Both the position numbers and the translations under genes were made by a program. 50,870 nucleotides of DNA from Stramentimicrobium sp964433555 (lineage in GTDB: Bacteria; Atribacterota; Phoenicimicrobiia; Phoenicimicrobiales; Stramentimicrobiaceae): contig CAYSRG010000017.1 in assembly GCA_964433555.1 (NCBI GenBank), positions 1 to 50,870 on the forward strand, in the 5' to 3' direction. The notes below the pieces were generated by a model. That model was not told the DNA's origin and did no database searches. It worked only from the letters and a program-made list of their open reading frames with translations. Positions 33,452-41,486 of the stretch are shown here, piece after piece. Within the stretch, counting starts at the first letter, position 1. Every line of letters starts with the position of its first letter.

Positions 33452-34717
33452 TTATAAATTTTTATCAATATAGATAGACAGTTTCCCCAAACAGTGAACA
33501 TAACTGCCATACTCATTATCATACCATCCAAATAAGGTAGAGTGAGTTATTGGAATATTTAATGTTTTATTGGTATTTAATCCCACCTTCTGCAGCATTC
33601 CTGGATTAAGATCGATAAATCCAGTTCGAGTATGAGTATCATGACCCTCTATAACAACTGCAAAAAGTTTTCCTTTTAAATCTGATGATATATTCTGATT
33701 GTCGCTGTAACATAGAAGATCTTTTTGTGCTCCTTGAGCTGCTTTCTGATAGATACTATTCAGAAATTCGCGATTAATGATAGAATTTCCTCTTTTATCC
33801 AAACAGGTATGAAAAGTGAGATTTAAAATAATGAGAGAAACAGTATCGGTGGGAATCCGAACAGAATCTGCCATAAAACCTACCCTTTTCACCTCCGGCA
33901 AAACTTTTTCTAAGGTATTGGCAGCCCCAGTAGTAGAAAGGATAATATTATTGAAGACCATTCTATTTTTTCGTAAATCTGTATCACCAGCACCAGGCAG
34001 TGAATCAAGCACTCTTTGACTATTGGTAGCAGCATGAATGGTTGATAAGGATGCTGTTAGTATATTTTTGGTTTCTTCTCTTTCTAGTAAAGGTCTTACC
34101 ATATGGGCTAAAGCAGTAGTGGTGCAGGAAGCAGCAGAAATAATGTTCTGGTTATTTTGATTAAAGGAAGTATGATTAATACCATAAATAAGAGTACTGC
34201 AGTCCTCAGGCATTTTTTTGGATTTATCTTTTATTTTAAAAGGCGCACTATTAATAACCTTTTGAGCTCCGGCAAATAGATGCCCTCTCAAGCTGCCTAT
34301 ATCATTATCTTCAGAAACAGTAGGATCATTAAAAGCACCAGTAGTATCAACAACTATTTTTACTCTATATTTTTTCCAGCTTATATTCCTGGGATTTCTC
34401 GCTTTACATAATATTTTTACCGGTTTCCCAAAAATTTCCAAAAGATTTTCTTCTTCATTAATAATCTTAATATCTTTTTCTGCCTTTATACCCAATAAAA
34501 ATCTTTCTATAGAGCCATAAGTGGAATCTGTAGCTATCAAATTGGCAATATCTATCAGATTAGTTCCAACCGGACGCCCTATATTTATTATAAAACCATC
34601 AAAATGATTTTCCTGCAGCTGATACCATAAGGTTAATTTACCAATTCTGCCTAATCCATTAATGCCCAGGCAATTCTTTGCACTATTTAAGTCCAATTTA
34701 TAGATTTCCCCTCTCAC
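33452..34717 (-). CDS. Divergent, enlarged glyceraldehyde-3-phosphate dehydrogenase
   Basis: Glycolytic-type GAPDH fold. Seen: 421 residues against the usual 330-340; NAD-binding GINGLGRIGKL (about 18-28); catalytic C198 in SAASCTTTALAH and H228 in STIHAATNSQRVLDS; substrate motif SLPGAGDTD; NEYGSYVHCLG near the C-terminus in place of WYDNEWGYS-type ends (WYDNEYGS here). Odd points: the ribose-binding Asp after beta-2 (usually in INDL) is replaced by INIGRP, so coenzyme preference may be changed; the usual Asn of SCTTNC is Thr. It overlaps the end of the dikinase-like gene by 20 bp, so the two are translated together. Confidence 0.85.
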   Translation of the reverse strand: MRGEIYKLDLNSAKNCLGINGLGRIGKLTLWYQLQENHFDGFIINIGRPVGTNLIDIANLIATDSTYGSIERFLLGIKAEKDIKIINEEENLLEIFGKPVKILCKARNPRNISWKKYRVKIVVDTTGAFNDPTVSEDNDIGSLRGHLFAGAQKVINSAPFKIKDKSKKMPEDCSTLIYGINHTSFNQNNQNIISAASCTTTALAHMVRPLLEREETKNILTASLSTIHAATNSQRVLDSLPGAGDTDLRKNRMVFNNIILSTTGAANTLEKVLPEVKRVGFMADSVRIPTDTVSLIILNLTFHTCLDKRGNSIINREFLNSIYQKAAQGAQKDLLCYSDNQNISSDLKGKLFAVVIEGHDTHTRTGFIDLNPGMLQKVGLNTNKTLNIPITHSTLFGWYDNEYGSYVHCLGKLSIYIDKNL

Positions 34718-37700
34718 TAAAATAAGATATTTGTTCTAAATCAATAGCATGATGACCTTTATAGATATTCCCCAGGTAGGAATCTATGGCAATCTTATCA
34801 CCAGTTTTGAATTCCGTATTATTAATAATGCATTTATTTTCCCCTTCTAGTACTATTAAGTGTTTACAATTCACCACACAAACTTTACCTAACTGGGCAG
34901 CGGTGACTGCTGCATGAGAGGTGACTCCGCCACGTGAAGTTAACAATCCATCACATTCAAATATCATTTCTATATCATCCGGTACTGTATCAGGGCGAAT
35001 TAAGATTTTGTGCTCTTGAGGATACATTTCTGCCAGCAGTCTTATATCATCCAGGTTAAAGGCAACACGACCGTTCATTGCCCCTCTACCGACTCCGATA
35101 CCCGATCCAGCCAGATGGCTAAGAATATCTGGGCTGGTAAAAATAGGAGTTTTTTCTTTATCCTTCAGGACATATGGTCTGGTTTGTAAGATATATAAAT
35201 TTTGCTTCTGTTTTGACTTAAAGGTAAATTCAATTTCTTGATGCTCATACCCTCTCTGATAAATTAATTCTTTCGCTAATCTAAGTAATTCTTGATAAAT
35301 TTCCGGAAATTGTTTTTCCAGAGACTCTCCTCTAAACTGAGGAAATTTTTGATTTTGAAATTCGGAAACCGGTAAAGTATAAACTAATCCAGATACAATA
35401 TCTTCTCCCTGACTACAGCTGGTAAAATCGCCATATAAGGTAACTTCAGAACTTTTTTCAAATGGTACCTTGGTAAAAAAGACTCCAGTCCCCGATTCAG
35501 TATTAATATTACCAAAAATCATTTCCTGTACTATAACTGCTGTTCCCCATTCTTCGGCAATCTGAAGCTTTTTACGAAAAATTTGCGCTCTATCATTGTA
35601 CCAGGATTGAAATACGAGAATTATAGCTTGGATTAGCTGTTTGAAGGGATCCTCTTCAAATTTAATCCCACAATCCAGCAGCAAATTTTTATAAGAAAAG
35701 GCAATCGCTTTCATCTGTTCTTTGCTAAATTCTCTCTTTTCTTCTATTTCATATTTTTGTTTAAATCCTAAGATAAGTTTGTCAAATTCATCTCGCTCTA
35801 TTCCATGAGCCATACCCCAATTTTGTAATAACCTTCGGTAAGAATCCCAGACTGCCCATCCATACTCAGGGATTTTGCTTAAACTTTCGGCAATCTCATC
35901 ATTCATACCAATATTCAAAATGGAATCCATAGCTCCAGGCATGGGAATGACTGTTCCGGAACGAACTGCCAGGAAGAGAGGGTTTTTTAAATCTCCAAAT
36001 TTTTTCCTGGTTATTCTTTCTAATTCCATTAATTTATCTCTAATCATCCCCAATATTGCCTGGTACATTTCAGGAAACTGCATGACAGCTTTTCTATCTC
36101 GAAACCATTCTGTAGTAAGCACAAAACCTGGCGGAATGGGAAATTTGTAGGAATATAATTTTTTAAGATAATAGGCTTTGGCACCTAAAAATATCTGGTT
36201 ATCTACTTTAGGATTGGATTTGTGTAAGGAAGTACATAACAATTTGGGATTATAATTGAGTAACATGTGAATCACTTCCGGCTTTAATCTCGCCATCATA
36301 TTTCTTAAAGTACTCAGTATTTTAGAAACATAATTATCTAAACTTTGCACTAAAAAAGCCGCAACGATTATGTCACGGTAAAATTCTTCTGATTGCCGGT
36401 AGATAATATGGTCCTGACTGGTTTTATTAGAAGCATTGGTCCCCATGATGTTTTGCCGAATAATCGTTTTAAGAGACGAACTGAAGGGCAGTATATAATA
36501 ATTATCAATTATTTCTTTAATATTGAGAGTAAAAAAATAGAAAATATTCACAAATTGGTCCATGGAAAAGGTTGTAGTTTTAAAACTATAATTAAGCATT
36601 TCCAGATGAGAGTTAAAATTTTGATTAGAAATTCCATTTAGACTTAATCCTTCTTTAAATAAATCTAATATTCTGGCAGCATTATGGAAACCATCTATAG
36701 TCATATAATCCAGATTTCTTTGACTGATTAATTTACTGATAAGATAATCTGCTAACTTCTCCAGGCGCAGAATTAATCCCATAGCTACAAATTTCTGTTC
36801 ATAATATTGTCCATACATGGAAGGAATTCCAGAGGCAATATGACGCTTAAGGTATATGCTTTCCTGGGCTTCGGTTTTAGGGGATTCCAGAATGATTTTC
36901 TTTAAGCGGGAGATCATATTATAAATGAGTTTTATCGAAGCAGTACATCTGTCATTGTTAATATTATTTTCTAACTTTTTTATTTCCCTGATGGTAAAAA
37001 TATTTGATTTTTGCAAATCAAGGCAAATAAATTTATAATCCAGTGTATATTTATGTCTTAAAAGTTGATAAAGTTCAATCAGATAAATAACTCGCTTGCT
37101 ATTACAGTCATCAAGGTTTTTGATTTTGTCTAAAGCTTTTTTTATTTCATCAATAGCCTGCTCCAGCATAGCTTCTGGACTTACTTTCATTGTTTTACAA
37201 AGCTTACGTGTAATATTATGTACCGGATCAAACCACTTTCCTGACACTGACAACTCTTTTTGAACATCACTGGGAAGATACTCTAACAGAGGCTGATGAT
37301 TCCCGTCATACCAGAAACAAAAAATTCTTCTTATCAGTTCTACCTGTGAGTTATTGCTTTCTACATGTACTTGCTTTCTTAAAAAATGGATTAATCTATC
37401 TTCACTATAAGAAAGTTTATCTATATCTGTAGATAGTTCCCTGATTTTTCCCTCTGCTCCGACGGCACCAAAATAAACCGGGAAAAGGCTTAGTAGTTGC
37501 TTTATTAAAACATAGTTTGATTTGATATCACTATTGAGTAATTGGCTGATATCCCTTTGAAAAAGATCTTCATCTCGAATAAGCACTCCTCCCAGCTTCA
37601 GATTTACAATTAAAGCAGATATGAGCTTACTGCTATGCCTGATTGAGCATTTGATTAATTCAAGCCATAACCTAATCATCTTGAGATGATAATTATCCGT

Positions 37701-38819
37701 CTCGATTTGCCAATCATCGTTAATTTTTATTTCACCAGGATGAATAAAACCAAATCTGATAAGATGCTCAATCAAAGTATCTATGTAGGTTTGATCTTCT
37801 GTTTGATATATACTTTGACCCAATTTCAACAAGCATTCTAAAATCTTTTCCATATTTTCAGTTTTGAAGCCATTAAAGAGGGAGAAAGTAGTGGTCAAAA
37901 AACTATTCAGAGGTAATTCTGCTATATCTTCAGGGGCAAACCTTTTATAGAGCTGGGCTAATTCCACTAGTAATGAATCTCTTAATCCCATCATTTCCGG
38001 GATTTCCAATAAATAATAAAGGAAATATATTTTCTCTAAAATCGATGCATCTTTTTCAAGGTAACCAATTGATTTAGCTATACATTCTTTAAAATCAGGG
38101 ATGCTGTCCAGTTCCTCCCAGTTATGGGCTTGAGACAATTTTTCCTGCATTTCGGAAATAAATTGTTTTTCTCTTTTAGTGATATTTAAGATTTCTACCT
38201 TATATTTCTCAGAAAAATATTTATCCTGCTTTTGACACCATTCCTGGAAATCCAGCTGATTTTTCCATATCTTTATATTTTCCTTTAGAGATACCCTGAG
38301 TAAATTCTCCATTCTCCGGGAATAATCCCTATGCTTTGTGAGGTGAGCAGGAAGCTTTTTCAATAAACTCGAAGAGTATATTCTTATATCTTTATCATGA
38401 TGCAAGGTCTTATCCAGAATACGAAACACTTCTTCAGTAAGAAAATCTAATTCCACTTCCATATGGTCATCTTTGGCTAACTCCCGAATGAATTCAAATA
38501 AGGTTTCCAGAACTCGTTGTTTGTCCTTAAAATTAAGCTCTTTATTTAACATATCATTAAATAATGTTAAGATGGCTTTAATAGCCCTACTCGCTTCGGG
38601 GTGCGATTTATAAAACCACATATCATTTAGGGCTATCTCTCTGAGTTTTTCATGGACAAATTTTGGTCTGAGAGGAGAAAGGTAAATTTCTGTCAAGAAA
38701 TTTATTATTCTTTGATGGATACCAAAATAAGCAGAAGAAATATCTAATAACCATTTTTGTTCAGTTGAAAGATTTTTATCTTTTATTACTTGCCTGGTAT
38801 CTTTTTGAATTATTGGCAT
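34698..38819 (-). CDS. Giant PPDK-like dikinase lacking the PEP-binding barrel
   Basis: 1373 residues. C-terminal third matches pyruvate phosphate dikinase: ATP-grasp part (about 870-1235) with LGAKAYYLKKL, FPIPPGFVLT, VRSGTVIPMPGAMDSILNIG, SGTGVFFTKVPF and CSQGEDIVSG; then the swivelling domain with phosphohistidine H1302 in TSRGGVTSHAA. It ends about 70 residues later, so the C-terminal TIM barrel that binds PEP/pyruvate in PPDK is absent. The first 860 residues are mainly helical, with no family I recognise; they include FIRELAKDDHMEVELDFL and many Leu/Lys/Glu-rich helices. It could phosphorylate an acceptor bound by that region. GAPDH follows with a 20-bp overlap and BirA precedes by 33 bp. 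Confidence 0.8.
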   Translation of the reverse strand: MPIIQKDTRQVIKDKNLSTEQKWLLDISSAYFGIHQRIINFLTEIYLSPLRPKFVHEKLREIALNDMWFYKSHPEASRAIKAILTLFNDMLNKELNFKDKQRVLETLFEFIRELAKDDHMEVELDFLTEEVFRILDKTLHHDKDIRIYSSSLLKKLPAHLTKHRDYSRRMENLLRVSLKENIKIWKNQLDFQEWCQKQDKYFSEKYKVEILNITKREKQFISEMQEKLSQAHNWEELDSIPDFKECIAKSIGYLEKDASILEKIYFLYYLLEIPEMMGLRDSLLVELAQLYKRFAPEDIAELPLNSFLTTTFSLFNGFKTENMEKILECLLKLGQSIYQTEDQTYIDTLIEHLIRFGFIHPGEIKINDDWQIETDNYHLKMIRLWLELIKCSIRHSSKLISALIVNLKLGGVLIRDEDLFQRDISQLLNSDIKSNYVLIKQLLSLFPVYFGAVGAEGKIRELSTDIDKLSYSEDRLIHFLRKQVHVESNNSQVELIRRIFCFWYDGNHQPLLEYLPSDVQKELSVSGKWFDPVHNITRKLCKTMKVSPEAMLEQAIDEIKKALDKIKNLDDCNSKRVIYLIELYQLLRHKYTLDYKFICLDLQKSNIFTIREIKKLENNINNDRCTASIKLIYNMISRLKKIILESPKTEAQESIYLKRHIASGIPSMYGQYYEQKFVAMGLILRLEKLADYLISKLISQRNLDYMTIDGFHNAARILDLFKEGLSLNGISNQNFNSHLEMLNYSFKTTTFSMDQFVNIFYFFTLNIKEIIDNYYILPFSSSLKTIIRQNIMGTNASNKTSQDHIIYRQSEEFYRDIIVAAFLVQSLDNYVSKILSTLRNMMARLKPEVIHMLLNYNPKLLCTSLHKSNPKVDNQIFLGAKAYYLKKLYSYKFPIPPGFVLTTEWFRDRKAVMQFPEMYQAILGMIRDKLMELERITRKKFGDLKNPLFLAVRSGTVIPMPGAMDSILNIGMNDEIAESLSKIPEYGWAVWDSYRRLLQNWGMAHGIERDEFDKLILGFKQKYEIEEKREFSKEQMKAIAFSYKNLLLDCGIKFEEDPFKQLIQAIILVFQSWYNDRAQIFRKKLQIAEEWGTAVIVQEMIFGNINTESGTGVFFTKVPFEKSSEVTLYGDFTSCSQGEDIVSGLVYTLPVSEFQNQKFPQFRGESLEKQFPEIYQELLRLAKELIYQRGYEHQEIEFTFKSKQKQNLYILQTRPYVLKDKEKTPIFTSPDILSHLAGSGIGVGRGAMNGRVAFNLDDIRLLAEMYPQEHKILIRPDTVPDDIEMIFECDGLLTSRGGVTSHAAVTAAQLGKVCVVNCKHLIVLEGENKCIINNTEFKTGDKIAIDSYLGNIYKGHHAIDLEQISYFSERGNL

Positions 38820-38852
38820 TTTACCTTCTTTATAATCCTCCCTTCTACTTTT

Positions 38853-39842
38853 TTATTTTAGAACAGTACCAGATATTATTTCCATAGTTTTACCGTCATC
38901 TGTTTTAATAATTAAGGCACCTCCATCTGAAATATTAATAGCTTCTCCAGCAATAATTCTTTCTCCAGTATCCAGCCTAATTCTTTTCCCTATTATATTG
39001 TTATAGAGTTTCCATTCTTCTAAAATTAAGGAAAAATCTTTTCTTTTTAATATTTCATAAAACTTTTCCCACTCAGTACAAAGATGCCGCACTAACATGA
39101 CCCGGGGTATCAATTGCCCGGTAACTTCTTTTAAGGAAATAGAACATTTGCGAATATCTTCGGGTAACTCAGATGAGTCATTATTGGTATTTATGCCTAT
39201 TCCTACTATAACCCACTGTTTACTCTTTGCCTCTGTACTCATTTCAGTTAATATACCGCATACTTTCCTATCATCTATAAGTATATCATTAGGCCATTTA
39301 ATTTGTGCCTTGATTTGAAATAATTTACTAATTGTGTTAGCTACAACCACAGCAGCCATTAAGGTAATTAATGCTATGGAAGAAGAAATAATTTCAGGAT
39401 ACAATATTATAGAAAGCCAGATGCCACCTGCTGGAGAAAACCATGTTTTCCCTAATCTACCTTTCCCTCCGCTCTGTTGCTCAGTAATGATAATTGTTCC
39501 TTCTGGTATGTTATCTGTTTTTCTTAGAATCTTCTGTCTGGCTATTATATTAGTAGAGGTTAGTGCAGGAAAATAATAGATTGTTTGTCCAATATATCTG
39601 GTAGTTAGTTTATTTTTAATCTCAAATGGTAACAAAATATCAGGACGGGAAATAATACGATAACTTTTTTGGTCATTTATAGAAATAGAATATCCTAATT
39701 GTTTTAATTGCTGAATCTGTTTTTCTACTTCTGCCCGGGAAAGTGAGAGTCTATAGCTTAATTCTTCTCTCGTTATGGGATACTCCTCTGACAGATAAGA
39801 CAATACGGGAATATCCAGATTTTTTAAATTCATTTCAATCAA
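38853..39842 (-). CDS. birA: Bifunctional biotin ligase/repressor BirA
   Basis: Attaches biotin to carboxylase carrier domains and, in family members with this N-terminus, represses biotin genes. Seen: winged helix-turn-helix (about 10-65; YPITREELSYRLSLSRAEV); ligase domain with GGKGRLGKTWFSPAGGIWLS (split: GKGRLGKTW about 125-133; GGIWLSI), KWPNDILI (catalytic Lys) and GIGINTN; C-terminal SH3-like domain (about 280-329; GERIIAGEAINISDGGALI). Length 329 is normal. Lies between deoxynucleoside kinases and the dikinase, with bioY further downstream in the same direction, so it may regulate that transporter. Confidence 0.93.
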   Translation of the reverse strand: MIEMNLKNLDIPVLSYLSEEYPITREELSYRLSLSRAEVEKQIQQLKQLGYSISINDQKSYRIISRPDILLPFEIKNKLTTRYIGQTIYYFPALTSTNIIARQKILRKTDNIPEGTIIITEQQSGGKGRLGKTWFSPAGGIWLSIILYPEIISSSIALITLMAAVVVANTISKLFQIKAQIKWPNDILIDDRKVCGILTEMSTEAKSKQWVIVGIGINTNNDSSELPEDIRKCSISLKEVTGQLIPRVMLVRHLCTEWEKFYEILKRKDFSLILEEWKLYNNIIGKRIRLDTGERIIAGEAINISDGGALIIKTDDGKTMEIISGTVLK

Positions 39843-39851
39843 TTTTTCTAT

Positions 39852-40505
39852 TCAATCCTTAACATCAGTTAAGTCAAAAGAGACTTTTTCTACTCCTTGC
39901 AATTTAGTCAGAATTTTTTCAGTGATCAGTTGCAGATGTTCCGTTCTCTGTACAAAATCAAGATCATCAGTGGGAACTGTCAAAATAGGACAAACAGTAA
40001 ATCCCTCTAACCATTTCTCATACAATATATTTAGTTGTTCTAAGTAGGCTCTAGAAATTCTTTTCTCATAATCCCTGCCACGTAAGGCAATTCTTCTCTT
40101 TAAAGTGTCAACAGATGCCTGCAGGTAGATTATCAGATTAGGCGGAGATAAAAAATCTACCATAATACTGAATAACTCTCTATAATTATGATAGTCTCGG
40201 GACTCCATCAATCCCTGTTCATACAAATTTTTAGCAAATATATCAACATCCTCATAAATACTTCGGTCTTGTACCACAGAAGATGGTTCTCTCGCTATAG
40301 TCTGGTGATGTTGAAAGCGTTTAGATAGGAAAAAAATTTGCAGATGAAAACTCCATTTTTTCATATCGTAATAAAAATCTTCTAAATAGGGATTATTTTC
40401 TACCACTTCATAAAAAGCCTTCCATCCCAGCCGTTTACTCAAAAGCTTGGTCAAACTTGATTTTCCGCTTCCGATGTTTCCAGAGATAATAATAAATTTT
40501 TTCAT
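39852..40505 (-). CDS. Deoxynucleoside kinase (second of a tandem pair)
   Basis: Phosphorylates salvaged deoxynucleosides with ATP. Seen: P-loop SGNIGSGKSS (about 7-16), VVENNPYLEDFYYDMKKW (about 34), the DRS motif VQDRSIYEDVDIFA (about 81) and the LID Arg-rich segment LKRRIALRGRDYEKRIS. Start: ATG at 40505 begins MKKFIIISGNIGSGKS, the family norm; a longer reading from 40556 would overlap the previous gene. Paired with a paralogue upstream, as in the dAK/dGK pairs of Firmicutes, where one takes deoxyadenosine/deoxycytidine and the other deoxyguanosine; which is which cannot be told here. Confidence 0.9.
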   Translation of the reverse strand: MKKFIIISGNIGSGKSSLTKLLSKRLGWKAFYEVVENNPYLEDFYYDMKKWSFHLQIFFLSKRFQHHQTIAREPSSVVQDRSIYEDVDIFAKNLYEQGLMESRDYHNYRELFSIMVDFLSPPNLIIYLQASVDTLKRRIALRGRDYEKRISRAYLEQLNILYEKWLEGFTVCPILTVPTDDLDFVQRTEHLQLITEKILTKLQGVEKVSFDLTDVKD

Positions 40506-40522
40506 AACTACGTGACTCTTTC

Positions 40523-41149
40523 TCACTCTTTGTCTTTCTCTTGAATCTTCTGACACACAAACTCTAAATCACGACTATTGCCTACAAAATCTAATTCATC
40601 AGCATTAATGATGACCAGCTTGGTTTGGGGGAAACTATGCTGATTAGCAAAATAGTCTTCATAAGATTTATTTAGTCTTTCCATATATTGAACAGAGATT
40701 TTACGTTCAAAAGGACGGTCTCTGAGCATTATCCTTTTCATCAGTAAGTTGGTGCTGGCCCTTAAGTAGACAATCATATCAGGAGCAGGTATATCCCGAC
40801 ACATTATTTGATATAGATGCTCATACATTGCCAGTTCATTGCCGGAAAGAGTAAGGTAAGCAAAAATCCGGTCTTTAGCAAACATATAATCCGAAAATGA
40901 CAATTGTCTGAAAAGGTCCTGTTGAGCAGCCTTTACCTGCTGGTCATATCGACTTAATAAAAAGAAAATCTGGGTTCGAAATGCAAAGTCTTTTATGTCT
41001 TCATAAAAACGAGGTAAAAAAGGATTTTCTTCCACGACTTCCAGGATAGCTCGGGCATTATATCGTTTACTCAATTGTAGTACTAAACTTGTTTTTCCGG
41101 CACCAATAGCTCCTTCAACAGCAATATACTTACTCCGGAATGCGTACAT
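40523..41149 (-). CDS. Deoxynucleoside kinase (first of a tandem pair)
   Basis: Paralogue of the next gene. Seen: P-loop VEGAIGAGKTSL (about 12-23), EVVEENPFLPRFYED (about 37), FAKDRIFAYLTL where relatives have DRSIY (the Ser is replaced by Ile), and LMKRIMLRDRPFERKIS (about 139). 208 residues, normal length. Starts a tight minus-strand series (two kinases, BirA, dikinase, GAPDH, BioY). The 337-bp region upstream carries hairpin repeats. The ATG lacks a strong ribosome site. Confidence 0.9.
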   Translation of the reverse strand: MYAFRSKYIAVEGAIGAGKTSLVLQLSKRYNARAILEVVEENPFLPRFYEDIKDFAFRTQIFFLLSRYDQQVKAAQQDLFRQLSFSDYMFAKDRIFAYLTLSGNELAMYEHLYQIMCRDIPAPDMIVYLRASTNLLMKRIMLRDRPFERKISVQYMERLNKSYEDYFANQHSFPQTKLVIINADELDFVGNSRDLEFVCQKIQEKDKE

Positions 41150-41179
41150 TTACCAAACCTCTTCTTCTTTTGTAATTCG

Positions 41180-41250
41180 GTACTAATGATACTTAGATAG
41201 GGATTAAAGGAAAGGGGATTCCTTCCCCTTGTGAATCCTTGCATTAGTAC
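41180..41250. repeat. Hairpin repeat, copy 2, nested inverted repeats
   Basis: Outer arms GTACTAATG (41180-41188) and CATTAGTAC (41242-41250); inner arms AAGGGGA (41212-41218) and TCCCCTT (41224-41230). The inner hairpin is the reverse complement of the one at 2702-2718 with one mismatch. The nested layout resembles a small MITE or REP-type element. Confidence 0.5.
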
Positions 41251-41374
41251 TAAATATATCGTATATTGTATGTTATTAATTCTTCCTCATTTAATAAATG
41301 ATATTTTATAGAATCGCAATGTCGAAAAATTCCGATACTCTAAAAACAAGATTAATAATTCCAATAGATAAGGA

Positions 41375-41406
41375 TAAATCAGGCTGGCTTAAGTCAGCCT
41401 GATTTA
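41375..41406 (-). terminator. Rho-independent terminator after cstA
   Basis: 12-bp arms TAAATCAGGCTG and CAGCCTGATTTA with an 8-base loop, 80 bases past the cstA stop. The minus-strand RNA ends AUUUAUCCUUAU, moderately U-rich; the plus strand ends AUUUAUUUUUAUU, so it may work better in that direction. Confidence 0.7.
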
Positions 41407-41486
41407 TTTTTATTCATTGTCGGGGCGTTGAGGCATTATACTACTTTATAAATATATACTGCCTTTACTTTTTGGCAATCAATTAT

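Larger units (their letters stand above)
41150..41486. other. Spacer with hairpin repeat and terminator
   Basis: 337 bp between cstA and the deoxynucleoside kinases. It contains the second copy of the AGGGGAAGG hairpin nested in a 9-bp outer inverted repeat (41180-41188/41242-41250) and a terminator at 41375-41406. No gene was seen. Confidence 0.6.

Noticed and set aside
33392..33452. Riboswitch or biotin operator before bioY
   Set aside because: The 60-bp gap shows no recognisable riboswitch fold or convincing BirA palindrome.
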